Assembly: GCA_026826555.1 (NCBI GenBank)
Contig: JAKSZT010053764.1
Coordinates: forward strand, 14,705,302-14,769,301
Direction: 5' to 3'
DNA length: 64,000 nt
DNA from: Tolypeutes matacus
Taxonomy: Eukaryota; Chordata; Mammalia; Cingulata; Chlamyphoridae
The position numbers and the translations under genes were made by a program. This document shows positions 10,831 through 21,737 of the stretch, piece by piece. The notes below the pieces were generated by a model. The model was not told the origin of the DNA. It saw nothing but the letters and a program-made list of their open reading frames with translations, and made no database searches. Each line of letters starts with the position of its first letter. Within the stretch, counting starts at the first letter, position 1.

Positions 10831-12102
10831 TTAATCAAAATAGGAACGATTACAATCAACACATTTTTGCCAATGAGAAATAAGTTTGTTTATTCCTAGT
10901 GTAAAAATTTGTGCTTTGGGATTCGATGAACTCTTGGAAAGTATTTTCTGCATCCTGCTGGCTATGGAAGCGGTTTCCCTGCAAAAAGTTGTTGAGGGGA
11001 AGCGGATGGGGCTCAATCGATAGGGCTCCCGTTTACCATATGGGAGGCCCCGGGTTCGATTCCCGGGGCCTCCTGGTGAGGGCGGGCCAGCCTGCACGGC
11101 GCAGTGAGCTGGCGCAGTGGGACTGCCCAGCAGGGGGAAACAGGCGGACACAGAAAGACGCGCAGCAGATGGACACAGCGAGTACAAGCAGCAAGGGAGG
11201 GTAAATAAATAAATTAATAAAATCTTAAAAAAAAAAAAAAGTTGTTGAGATGCTTGAAGAAGTGGTAGTCAGTTGGCGAGATGTCAGGTGAATATGGCAG
11301 ATGAGGCAAAACTTCGTAGACCAATTCTTCAGCTTCTGAAGCAGTGGTTGTGCAATGTGCAGTAGGGCATTGTTGTGGAGAAGAATCGGGCACTTTCTGT
11401 TGACCAATGTCAGCTGTAGGCATTGCAGTTTTCGGTGCATCTCATCAATTTGCTGAGCATACTTCTCAGATGTAATGGTTTTGCTAGGATTCAGAAAGCT
11501 GTAGCGGATCACACCAGCAGCAGACCACCAAACAGTGACCATGACGTTTTTTTGGTGCAAGTTTGGCTCTGGGAAGTGCTTTGGAACTTCTTCTCATTCT
11601 AACCACTGAGGTGGTCATAACTGGTTGTTGTATAAAATCCACTTTTCATCGCACATCACAATCCAATCAAGAAATGGTTCGTTGTTGTTGCACAGAATAA
11701 GACAAGATGACACTTCAAAATGATTTTTTTGATTTTCAGTCAGCTCATGAGGCACCCACTTATTGAGTTTTTTCACCTTTCCAATTTGCTTCAAATTCCG
11801 AACGACCCTAGAATGATCAATGTTGAGGTCTTCAGCAACTTCTCATGTAGTTGTAAGAGGATCAGCTTCGATAACTGCTCTCAAATGGTCGTTGTCAACT
11901 TCCAATGGCCAGCTACCATGCTCCTCATCTTCAAGGCTCTTGTCTCCTTTGCAAAACTTCTTGAACCACCACTGCACTGTACATTTGTTAGCAGTTCCTG
12001 GGCCAAATGCATTGTTGATGTTGCAGTTGTCTCTGCTGCTTTACAACTCATTTTGAACTCAAATAAGAAAATTGCTCAAATTTGCTTTTTGTCTAACATC
12101 AT
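10831..12102 (-). pseudogene. Mariner transposase remnant (Hsmar1-like), inactivated
   Basis: It reads on the minus strand from ATG ATG near 12102 to the terminal KCVDCNRSYFD stop at 10831. Recognisable parts are the helix-turn-helix N-terminus (AIFLFEFKM then KAAETT), CDEKW (about 11640-11655, first catalytic Asp), the region MVTVWWSAAGVIRYSF, ILLHNNALLH (about 11366-11390) and SPDISPTDYHFFKHL. The second catalytic Asp of the mariner DD(D) triad is Asn here (codon at 11372-11374). There is an in-frame TGA near the N-terminus (12076-12078), several frameshifts, and a SINE inserted at 10997-11235. The family cuts and pastes DNA at TA sites. This copy cannot encode a working enzyme. Confidence 0.92.
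10997..11235 (+). mobile_element. Long DAS-type SINE nested in the mariner, with TSD
   Basis: The head GGGAAGCGGATGGGGCTCAA, B box GGTTCGATTCCC and body with GGACACAGAAAGACGC end in an A tail. The TSD AAAAAGTTGTTGAG occurs at 10983-10996 and 11236-11249, inside the transposase frame. The SINE therefore inserted after the mariner. Confidence 0.95.
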
Positions 12103-12284
12103 TTCCTTAGTCCAAAATAAATATAAAATAAACAGCAAGTAATAAGTCATTAGCAAAAAAACATAAAAGCAATGTATGCACATTAAAATGATGTATAACA
12201 ACCACATTTATTTAAGAATGTATTCCAATATCAAATAGCACATTTCAACAATGCAAAACAGCAATTACTTTTGCACCAACCTAA

Positions 12285-13769
12285 TAACCCACCTAGATAT
12301 TTTATTTTGCCTCCAGAACACTGAGGGCCATTCCCACAGTTATACTTACACATCTTTGAATCCCCCATGTTGCCAGCACAGTACTGAACACATGGCTCAA
12401 AAAGAATGGTATCACTGGATATTCCCAAACACAGCATGGATTTGGCTCTTGGTGCCTGCCACCCTTTGGTTTGGGCTTTGCACTGAGAAGAGATACTGAA
12501 GTCCTGGAAACTAATAACATTGCCCTCAAGTTCAAGGCAGTTATTCTGATTTTGTTAGATTTGAGATGAGATGCTATACCTTGAGTCCCCTTGGGAAGAA
12601 AAGGATGGGAAAGAAATGCTAGGAACTTGTCCCCTGGGAGTAAATTTCCCAAACCAATCACCTTGAGATAATTACCAAAAGAGAAATAAGAGAAATAGTG
12701 CCAAGTGAAGAGGGTATGTAATTGAAGAAAAACATAAACTGACAGTGTGTCTTCATGGCAACTAGTTAATCTCCTACATGGGACATAAGGGCAATGAAAT
12801 TTTCTTCAGAGGATCACCAGTGCTAAATGGAAATTGTCAATATAATGCCTGCTGAGTAGTGGTCAGCAAGATACATAAAATTTATAAAACAGAAAGGATG
12901 TGCAACTGCAACACGAACAAGGGCTTAAACATTCCCTTGGTATGCCCCAGGCTTTAATGCAAAAACTCACACAAAAGTTACATAAAAAGGAACAATATTC
13001 CAGGACCTAGAAAGTACCTACCTCCCACTAAGAGACAGGTGATGAAATTCACATGACTGGTGAGGTCCTCAGTGAGTGGCATGAGGTTCAGAGAATTGAT
13101 GAATCAGATGAAAACTGACCTTAGTGAGGATTCCCTGCCCAACAACAGTGGGTTTAGTCTTCTAAGATTGAACCAGATTCTATGTCTCTAAATGGCTTTG
13201 AGGTTCTTTTATTTTTTTTCCTTAATAAACTCCTAGCTCCAAATGATAATACTGTCTCCCCCTTTGTTGGGTAGATTCTATCTACTTATCTATAGATTTT
13301 GTGTAAGTTGTACTTATACAGGTACAGTGTTAAGTATTGTTCTGTGTATTTTTTGTTGTTGTTTTTGAAGATATTTGAAATACTTAAGAGTATTTGAGCT
13401 ACTAATATCTGATTTATTAGAGTTATGGCCATTAAATGTCTAGAAAAATTGTGACATTTGTAAGAACTGTATATATTAAATTTATAATCATAGTTAAGAT
13501 GTCCAAGGAAACTTGATTACTTAAAATGTAAAATAGGTTAGGATTTGATCTGTCAATTTTAGGCATTATATGAACATTAAGCAAGGAACAACTGAAAGAG
13601 TTTGTCCTTAATTTTTATGCAAAAATTATTAGGCTTATAAATAACAAAATCTGTCAGCCAAATTTAAAGGCTTAAGAAAAATACATTTAAATGTGAATAC
13701 TGATTGAAATAAGAGTAATAAGTATTCTTTTTCATGTATAAAAAGCTTCCCTTGGAGAGAGAGTTCCAG
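12285..13769. other. Intron; end of copy A then unrecognised sequence
   Basis: About 40 bp finish unnamed repeat copy A. The rest has no exon I can support. A stretch around 13220-13270 ('ttaataaactcctagctcc') is reminiscent of an LTR polyadenylation region, but the evidence is too weak to call. Confidence 0.45.
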
Positions 13770-14935
13770 GAAGGTGATGGAGTAGAGAGCTCTAGGACTC
13801 ACTCCTCCTCCAAAACAGCTAGTGGACAGGCAGAAACTGAAACAACTGTTCTGGCACTCTAGAAGCCAGGGGAACACTGTATAGTACTCAGGGAAGAGTA
13901 GGAGGAAGAGGCTGAGAAACTGCAGTAAAGAACTGTGAATAGTAGCTTGCTCTGTGTGGCTGCCAGCACCTACCCCCACCCTCAAGGTGGGTTGCCTCAG
14001 GGTGGGAGGGTGGTGGCTTATGATTGGTGAATTTGGATCATTAGGTGCTGGCTCTGAGCCACTGTTTCAGCCTGCCCCAGACAGCACATGGACACAAAAG
14101 AGGTTTAAAGACATAATACCTCCCTAAGGCTGTGGGAAACAGTATGCTGAAGAGTACCAAGCCAGGAAAGCGCAGCTTTGTTGAATCATCAAAAAGCCTT
14201 CTGGCACCTTTCCTGACCCATTCTCCAAGCTTGTTGGAGCTCGTCTGTGCTTGCTTCATGGGTCCTTGGCCCTGTTTTGGCTAGGAAATACAGACTTTGG
14301 GAAGTTCTCTCCAGGGTGACCCTTTTCAAAGCAGCTAGAGGCAATGAAAAGAGTGTTAAAAAAAACAATCAATCAAACAAACAAAAAACTATAGAGGTAA
14401 AACAGAACAGATCAAGATGAGAAGAAATAGAGGAAAGGAAAGCATGCACCTAGTGGTGAAACAACTATATAAATACTGCAATCTTAAAAATTGTATTGCA
14501 TATCCAGGGCAAGAATCAGATGAAGAAGAGCTGGAAATTTTTGATCAATTAAACACAGGCAATTCTAAAGGTCTAGAATAAATTGAACTAAGTATCAAAG
14601 ACGAGCCTTAACACAAAGCCAATCAACAATAAAACTCAAGGCAAGAGAAAGAAACTGACCTTCAGAGTAAACTCATCAACATAAGCAGTTGCCTAGGAAC
14701 CAGCAAAAAATTACGAGCCATACTAAAAATCTGAAAGATATGTCCCAGTTAAAGGGACACATTAAAACTTCAGAGAAGAGGCAGAATTTGAACAACTAAT
14801 CAATGATGTTTAAACAAATCTCCTAAACCAATTCAAGGAGATGAAGGAAAAATGGCTAAAGATATAAAGGACACTAAGAAGTCATTGGGTGAGCATAAAA
14901 GCTTCCACTGGAAGAACAAACCAACTAGAATTAGG
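13770..14935 (+). mobile_element. LINE-1 5' region (5' UTR into ORF1-like start)
   Basis: The start reads like a mammalian L1 5' end ('aggtgatggagtagagagctctaggactca...gacaggcagaaactg'). The later part (14580-14930) reads like decayed L1 ORF1 N-terminal coding sequence rich in Lys, Asn and Gln codons ('caactaatcaatgatgtttaaacaaatctcctaaac...'). No intact frame remains. Confidence 0.65.
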
Positions 14936-15079
14936 TGAAGCCTTTTATCTCATAGGCTCCAAGCTCCACTGTCAGGATACAGAAGCAAGGCCACCATTCC
15001 CGAGCAGTTAAATGCCATGTGGGCCAACTGCAGAACCCTGATCAAACAAAAGTCTCTGGAGCCTTCTCTGGCAGATATC

Positions 15080-15400
15080 CCTTGATTACAGAACAACTGG
15101 ACTGCCTGGCAGGAGAGAGGGGCATCAGTGTGGAGCAGAAATACACAAATGGGCTGGGATGGGGCAAGACTTCCCAATGCTGAGATGGCGTCAATGAAGA
15201 AGAGTCAACCTGCTGTCTGCTACTGTAATGTCTGCAGGTCCATCTGACTTGAAAATCTAGAACACCTAAAATCTAGGAGCTAAAAGGGATCCAAAAATGC
15301 TTCCTAGGATTCCATGGCATAGAGAACAATTTTTTTCTTAGTCTTTCAAATCCACTCAGATTTTATTTTGCCTACAGAACACCAGAGTCCCCTACACCTA
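15080..15400. repeat. Unnamed repeat, copy B (no mariner: empty site)
   Basis: This is homologous to copy A at 10520-10753 plus 12285-12325. It reads continuously through 'tttttcttagtctttcaaatccactcagattttattttgcctacagaacac', where copy A carries the mariner. The segment beyond 15400 no longer matches A. Confidence 0.75.
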
Positions 15401-16014
15401 TGTTTGCCAAGTGGGGACTTGTGGGATGTGGAACAACATCAGCTTCCCACGATATGCCCACAGGATGCCATGTTTTACCATCAGGGAAGGCACAAAGTCT
15501 TCTACAACAATATACTAAGTCATAAAGAGAAGACTTCCTGGAAAGGTGCGAAAAACTATGGAGACAATGAGCAATGGAATGCAGAGGGGGCTGATTTGCA
15601 TTCTGGACTGAACTTTGTCACCACTTAGTTTTGTGAGTTAGGAAAAATCAAAACTTTTTTTGTGACTTGACAAGGATCACATCCATGAAATAGGCAACAA
15701 CTTACTTTGAATCAGGGCTTGTTATGAAAAGCAACTTAAATAACACTTATAAAAATCCTCTGAAAAATACAAATGTAAATGCCAGGGACCATATTCTTTA
15801 TTATAAAGTCTGAAAGATGCTGGGCCTACTTTACATCTAGAGGAAACAAAAATCTCATGCATGCACGCACTCCTTTAAACTAACAAATAGGTACAAAGTC
15901 CTCTTCTGTCTCCAAATTTCATCAGTACTAGAAAAGGGCAGATAAACTAGATGGGGGAGGGAGTAAAAGAAAAAAGTTCTAGAGCTTGAAGTTAATATCC
16001 TAAAAAAATTTTGA
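15401..16014. other. Intron with no recognised element
   Basis: It includes an 86-codon open frame (15368-15628, plus) with no family resemblance that overlaps the copy B repeat. It is most likely a chance frame. Confidence 0.5.
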
Positions 16015-16145
16015 TTTGGGGCCTACTATATGCCAGGCAAAGTTCACTTAGTCCATTCAATAATCCTAGAAGGTACAATTATTCCCTTTTCAATAGAAAA
16101 ATCTGAGGCTCTAAAGTTTAAGCTATTTGCTTAAGTGAGAAAAAA
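16015..16145 (+). repeat. MIR fragment
   Basis: 'cctactatatgccaggcaaagttc', 'tccattcaataatcctagaaggtac', 'aattattccc' and 'aaaatctgaggctc' follow the MIR consensus order in plus orientation. Confidence 0.75.
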
Positions 16146-17724
16146 ATTAGCTCTAAGAACCTCACAGTTTGCACTGTGGAGTCCACAAGTCCATGACAGT
16201 CCACCCAGAGAATCCTGAAGAGAAGAGTTCTCCAGCTTCTTTCATATTTCAATAGAGGCTGAAAAATGTAGCAAGTCCTTATGGAAATTTCAGTGATGGA
16301 ATCTTGCTGTCGAATTTCTAAATGGTCCTGTTTCTCATCTCATGCCCAGAGGTGAATGTTAAGTGCTCATTCTAAAACAATACAGTTCACATGGCACCAT
16401 CCTCTTCCCTCAAAATGAGCTCTAAGTTTGGATGAAAGGAAGCAATCGTCACTCTACTGTCAACATGATCAAGCTAAAGGGTCCCACATTTTAGCTGATG
16501 TTAAGACGGGGCCTGGGATCTCTATGTTCACTGAATTCTTTCAGGTAGGCAACTTTCATTCGCAGCAAAATAGAGGGAGACAAAAAAAATTCATCAGGCG
16601 GGTGCTGCAATTTCATAAACTGACAGATGGAGGCGTGTAGCAATACATCTTTTATTACTTCTCTTGACAGCTACAGATTGCATGCAGAGTGTAACAGGGC
16701 TGTTACACACATGCTGCCAGTGTACTATTGAGAGAAAAATTTTGGACATTTTTCTGACCATCACAGAAATAAAGCACCTAGGTATGGAAAGAATTTCCTG
16801 GTAGTTCAAACAATGTTACTCCTTACTACTCCAAATACTATCTCACCACAAATCTTAATGCAGGCATTTCAGTAGCTGGAAAAATTATCCTCAAACATGC
16901 ATAAGCCAGCCTGCATTAAAGTTTTCTCATTTGTTAAGTTTATAAAATGATTTGTAATCACTGACTTTATAAATAAAGGAATGTAATTTTCTTTATTAAA
17001 GTATCAGGCTTCATAAGGGACTATATTTATGTCATATATAAATAGCTTAGGATGATTAAATTTGATATAATAAATTGAGAACTTTAAAATAACATTTTAA
17101 AGCTATGTCTCCATTACATAGTTAAAAACTGAAGCTGTGCTCTCTCGGTGTAGCAGTTCTAGTTAGCAAGTAAACACAGCTTAAAGAAACTAGTTCCTCA
17201 CTAGCCAGCAACACTCCATCACACTACAATTGATGAGTAACTCTTCCCAGCAATACTAACACCTCAGATGCATATTCAATGGATTAGGGAGTTTTAGAAC
17301 CCTAAAAAATCATGTTCTACCATCAGGTTCAGATGCCACAGGCATATCATCTAATGAAAATGGAAGATTTCTCTAAGGAATGTGAAATTTGTTTAGTGTG
17401 TCCTCCAACCAATTATAAGCTGTTCTGCCACAGTCTGCACGATACTGAGGCAGAGCCAGATCTGATAAATTTTTCTCATCTGCTGATGAAAATTCCCTAT
17501 CAGGGTCCTGAACAGCGTCTCTATCTCCCAGAGGACAGTTCCAATGTAGGTAAACATCAAAACCGGAAGTGAAACACGATTGAGTATGGTTGTAATGGTA
17601 AAGAGATTATATATGGTGCCTCATTTTCCTGCCTGGCCTAGTCGTAAGTTTCCCTTCTCTGACCACCCCAGGTAGCCCTCCCCGGGGCATAACCATGATT
17701 AGCAAGGCCTCTATAAGGTCTCCC
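16146..17724. other. Intron with no recognised element
   Basis: No exon or named repeat was seen. The small frames at 16428-16640, 16594-16809 and 17312-17572 are not recognisable. Confidence 0.55.
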
Positions 17725-17739
17725 AAAAGATCCCTGTTG

Positions 17740-17924
17740 GGGAAGCGGCTGTGGCTCAGTCGGTAGGGCTCCCATTTGCCATGTGGGGGGCCCCAGGTTC
17801 GGTTCCCGGGGCCTCCTGGTGGGGGCAGGCCCGCCCACGCGCTGTGGTTGGCTGGCCCGGCGAGCACAGGCAGCGGGGGGGGGGATAGATGAATAAATAA
17901 ATAAAATCTTAAAAAAAAAAAAAA
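17740..17924 (+). mobile_element. Long DAS-type SINE with TSD
   Basis: GGGAAGCGGCTGTGGCTCAG head, B box GGTTCGGTTCCC, GC-rich body, a short G run, an ATAAATAAATAAAATC motif and an 18-A tail. The TSD AAAAGATCCCTGTTG is present at 17725-17739 and 17925-17939. It looks relatively young. Confidence 0.95.
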
Positions 17925-17939
17925 AAAAGATCCCTGTTG

Positions 17940-19849
17940 CTTCTACCCTTCGTGCAGCATAATTTACTAGTAGGGCAGGTTCTCCTGCATGGTTTAGATA
18001 AGAAGCCTTCCTCAGCTTCTCCAAACAGCCTTTGCCACTTCTGCTTTTCATGTTGTATAGTTTGAATCCTCCAATCCCCAGTATCTATGGGAAAATCCTA
18101 CCCTACCCTTCTGGGTCACAATAAAGGCAAGAACCCAGGACCCACATATGCTCTTGCCCCCCATTCTCCATGGACTCTCACAGGAGCCTACTCTTATTCA
18201 CCCCTCTCCTCTTCCAGGCTCTATGATACAACAAAGCTGACCTTTCATCTATAATCAGCTGGATGAATATCTTTATTTGTGCCTTGTCACCCAAAGAACT
18301 TTCACATAACATCCAAAATAATGGTGCATGTATGGTGAATATGTGTGAAGACAGATATATCATATGTGGGAACAGATATGTGTATATTAATGCATTTATA
18401 ATACACTTAACTACATACATATATCTTAAAAGTTAACATCAAAATTTCCATATTTCAAATTGATGTCTGGTTGACATACTGCAAAGACATTTAATCACGT
18501 AGCTTTCATTAATTTCAGTAAGTAACAGACTTTAATCATTGGTAATCCTTTACATTTTAAAAGCTTGTCTTAGAAAATCCATGACTTCCCTCTTGGGAAC
18601 CTAGATAATGACCAGGACAAATGACACGACTAAAGGTGTGGATCTGCAGAGTGCTATGACCCTTCTAAAACAACATGGCTGCTCCACAGCGTTGGAGCTA
18701 CAGCATCTCAAGGAAAGAGTCTTGTAATATGCATACACCCAGTGCTCAGCATAGATAGGAAAATATATTTTAAGCAAAAACTTTCCCTAAAAAGTCACCA
18801 AAGAAGTGACCTGGGGAAGTCTCATCAGCACCAAGGTATGAGGGAAGAGGCCAGAGCAGCTAAACAAATGGTGACACTGTTAGAAAGTATGCAAAATTTG
18901 AAAACACAACTTAATTGAAATATTCCTACTTGGTATAAGAGAAATGGAACAAGCATCCAAAAATGTGAGATTGGGATGTAGTGGCAGGAAGTATTGAGGG
19001 AAGAAAGGTTGACTAACAGAGAAAAGATCTGCCTACAGAAGATAACAGATTTTTTTCCTGAAGAAATTATCATTATACATTAGGCAGATGCTGCCTCTCC
19101 AATCTATGTCAATTCATCCACTGTGTGTGACACCCTCCAAGACTATAGCTGTGACTTCACATACACATGTACCACATACACACATGCACATACAGACACA
19201 GGCTGCTAAACCTCAAATACTTACCAAATATACTAAGTAATAGCTAATCAAGTTGTAAAAAATTTTTGCTTTTTCATTCTTCCTGATTTAAATGCCCAGG
19301 TGTTTCTGAACAATCTTCTAAATGTTAGAGCCTATGGCCTTCTCACAACATTCAGGCACACTTAATCATATCTGACTTTGGGTTCACAGAGAGAGGAAAC
19401 AGAAGGTGTCAAAGGAAAGATGTGAAATTTCAGAAAAGTGCCAGGTCACAGGCATTATTTTCCAATGTACAAGTTGAAGACATTCCAGGAAAACTTCATA
19501 CTGAAGTGCAGAGGCTTAAGATATGACAGGGAATTGAGGATTCATTAAATACTATCATACATACAGACCTAACTATTTTGACTTTTTAACCTTTGCTCAG
19601 GGTTTGGGATTAGTGATCGGAAGTCCTTTACCCCACCCCGACCACACTCACCACCAAAGGGATTATTTTCATTCTTTTGCTGGCTCAATATTCATAGTTC
19701 ACACAAAAGAGGGTTAATTCTGAAACAGGTGTGTACTCTGGCAGGGATAGTGAAATCAAGAGGCCTCACTCTCCTATATATTTTCTTGCCTTTCTTGCTC
19801 TTGCATGTCCCTTCTCTTCCTGTTTTAAATTTCCTTTCTTCCCAGGGCC
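17940..19849. other. Intron with no firmly recognised element
   Basis: 'ctgggtcacaataaaggcaagaac' near 18105-18130 could be a fragment of an old LTR, but nothing bounds it. No exon was seen. Confidence 0.45.
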
Positions 19850-20095
19850 CAGGATGATGGGCTCTGGAGCCAGACTGTGTAAGACTAAATACTATTTCTG
19901 GTACTTAATAGCTGTATGTCACCTTGTGAAAGTATTTATCTATCTGTGCCTCAGTTTTTTCAGCAGCAAAATGTGGAAAATAATAGTGCCCAGCATGTAG
20001 GTTTGTGAAGATGTGATGATGTGCCGAGTATATACAGGTCAAGCCGTGGAGCAGTGAGTGGCACATGGTAAATGCCAGTAAGTCAGTAACAGATT
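19850..20095 (-). repeat. MIR, antisense
   Basis: It reads as the reverse of MIR: 'ctctggagccagactgtgtaag', 'ttaatagctgtatgtcacctt', 'tctgtgcctcagttttttca', 'tggaaaataatagtgcc' and 'agtgagtggcacatgg'. Confidence 0.85.
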
Positions 20096-20224
20096 AACCC
20101 CAGATTCTCTTACTCATTCTTCCAAACCCAAAAGGTATAGAATGCCCTTCCTAGGCCTCTACAGTAGGTTGTGTCTGTTTTTTTTATATACTATATGGAA
20201 ACCACCCATTTACCAAGCTGTCTC

Positions 20225-20330
20225 CCCTACTAGACTGTGCAGAGATGACACTCTCTTTCTCAATATGATTCCCAGCGCCCCGTGGGATGCTTGGCACATA
20301 GTAGGTGCTCAGTGAATGTGGACAGAGGGA
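20225..20330 (+). repeat. L2 3' end fragment
   Basis: 'ctagactgtgcagagatgac', 'attcccagcgcccc' and 'gcttggcacatagtaggtgctcagtgaatg' match the L2 3' terminus. Confidence 0.78.
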
Positions 20331-20972
20331 TTGAAGGGACAAATCAATTTTCACAAGGAGAGTCAATAAGGGCTGCTATATATGAATGGCAGTACAGCAC
20401 AGAAAAGTGAAGCTCCAGCTAGAATTTGGCAAAGATCGATGATTCACTGTTTTGGTGTATGAGCAAGCTCTGGGATTTTTAATTTGTTTAAATTCATTTG
20501 CTTTAAAGTCTTTCAAATAAGGTCACCTCTGCTTACATACTTGTTCCTCTTAAGGGCACAGAGAAGTAAGCATAACAAAGAAAATTACATTAAATTTCAA
20601 TTGCCCCTAATGCATAACTGTTACTATTAAAAAGTCTTTATGAAATGTCTTTCCAAGTACAAACAAAAGCAAAGCATCAGAAGAAACCCAGGACAAGGAG
20701 GAGGTTACAGCCACATTATTGAGATCTGGCTCCCCAAAATCACATTCCCCTTAATAGCAAAAGGTATAACACATGACCACCAGACTAACTCTGATTTCAG
20801 TTATGTGACTTGATCTCAGTTTCAAAAAATCTTCTATGGAGAGTATTCTTATGGAACATCCTGCTAAAAAAAAAAACGAGGCCTGAGATGAAATAAGTCA
20901 TTGCCCCTGAGACACATTCACTAGTTCCTCTGAATAAGCCCCAAGGTGTTCATTATGGGGAATAAGGAAGGT

Positions 20973-21011
<39 letters not shown>

Positions 21012-21288
21012 CATGGTCTGGGCCATGGTTAAGAAACTCAGAAAATGCCACAGCCCTTTTCCTGTGTGGTTTTTGTTACTCCCATGTGTGATATCCACAG
21101 ATTTAAACACACTGGCAGGTCAGATTAATAAAAGCCATATTCTCCAGTAAAGCATAAAGAAGTCATAAAGGAATTCAAATATGTTAACACTTGGTAATAG
21201 AAAATAATGGGTGGATTTCCATTTTACTTTTCTTGGCCAAATACATTTCTCATTTAATGAAAAGAATTTGGGAAGATTAGTCTCAGTT
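20331..21288. other. Intron with CA microsatellite, otherwise unrecognised
   Basis: There is nothing recognisable apart from the (AC)n listed separately. This stretch lies just downstream of the Tudor exon on the gene strand. Confidence 0.55.
20975..21009. repeat. (AC)n microsatellite
   Basis: About 17 uninterrupted AC units. Confidence 0.97.
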
Positions 21289-21305
21289 CACCTGTACACA
21301 ATTTA

Positions 21306-21510
21306 TTTATTTTATTTTTTTATTATTTATTTTATTTTTTTAAGATTTTATTTATTTATTCATTTATCCCCCCCTTGCTGCCTGTGCTCGCTGGGTCAGC
21401 CAACCACGCCGTGCGGGCGGGCCTGCCCCCACCAGGAGGCCCCAGGAACCGAACCCGGGGCCTCCCATATGGTAAACGGGAGCTCCACTGATTGAGCCAC
21501 AGCTGCTTCC
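21306..21510 (-). mobile_element. Long DAS-type SINE, antisense, with TSD
   Basis: Reverse-oriented head (GGGAAGCAGCTGTGGCTCAA when read on the minus strand), B box GGTTCGGTTCC and an A/T-rich tail. The 17-bp TSD CACCTGTACACAATTTA lies at 21289-21305 and 21511-21527. It is in the sense direction of KDM4C and 228 bp past the Tudor exon donor. Confidence 0.95.
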
Positions 21511-21628
21511 CACCTGTACACAATTTAGAATGACAACAGCTAGGGAGCCTCCTGGAAAACCATACTTTTCTGCTGTGAAAAAAAAAGCAAACTTGAATAT
21601 CAAGCTTCTGAAAGGAGCTACTAAAAAG

Positions 21629-21630
<2 letters not shown>

Positions 21631-21661
<31 letters not shown>
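21631..21661 (+). repeat. 31-nt pure A tract (poly-U in the KDM4C pre-mRNA)
   Basis: An uninterrupted run of 31 A on the plus strand. On the gene strand it is a T tract beginning 76 nt past the end of the Tudor exon. No SINE or LINE body adjoins it. Confidence 0.97.
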
Positions 21662-21662
<1 letters not shown>

Positions 21663-21737
21663 ATTCTTGAAGGATTCAGCCTGTTTAGTTTTACAAAAAG
21701 TAAACTGGGTAGCAGGCACCCAAGGAAACCTACTCAC

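Larger units (their letters stand above)
10754..12284 (-). mobile_element. Hsmar1-like mariner transposon with nested SINE
   Basis: Inverted terminal repeats TTAGGTTGGTGCAAAAG (10754-10770) and its complement CTTTTGCACCAACCTAA (12268-12284) bound a 1,531-bp unit. Without the nested SINE and its extra TSD it is about 1,278 bp, close to full-length Hsmar1. Both the transposase remnant and the untranslated ends follow the human Hsmar1/MADE1 consensus as I remember it. A TA follows the right end, and the left flank reads TC, probably a mutated TA. The element is inserted in unnamed repeat copy A. A paralogous empty site is visible near 15340-15365. Confidence 0.9.
1..21737 (-). other. KDM4C: KDM4C intron downstream of the Tudor exon (partial)
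   Basis: This is intronic sequence after the GTGAGT donor at 21732-21737. The exon completing the hybrid Tudor domain was looked for on the minus strand and not recognised, so the intron probably runs off the left edge. That exon should be about 190 bp and relatively GC-rich. A diverged or very short exon could have been missed. Confidence 0.75.

Noticed and set aside
11720..12142. 140-codon plus-strand frame inside the mariner
   Set aside because: It is the antisense shadow of the transposase remnant, which reads on the minus strand.
13220..13270. Retroviral LTR polyadenylation region
   Set aside because: Only one short suggestive phrase was found, with no boundaries, TSD or partner LTR.
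17607..18051. Overlapping minus-strand frames of 86 and 137 codons
   Set aside because: They cross the DAS SINE at 17740-17924, and their Pro/Gly/Arg-rich part is SINE sequence in reverse.
21211..21664. Plus and minus frames near the Tudor exon
   Set aside because: They are composed of the DAS SINE at 21306-21510 and the poly(A) tract. The poly-Phe start on the minus strand is the T tract.
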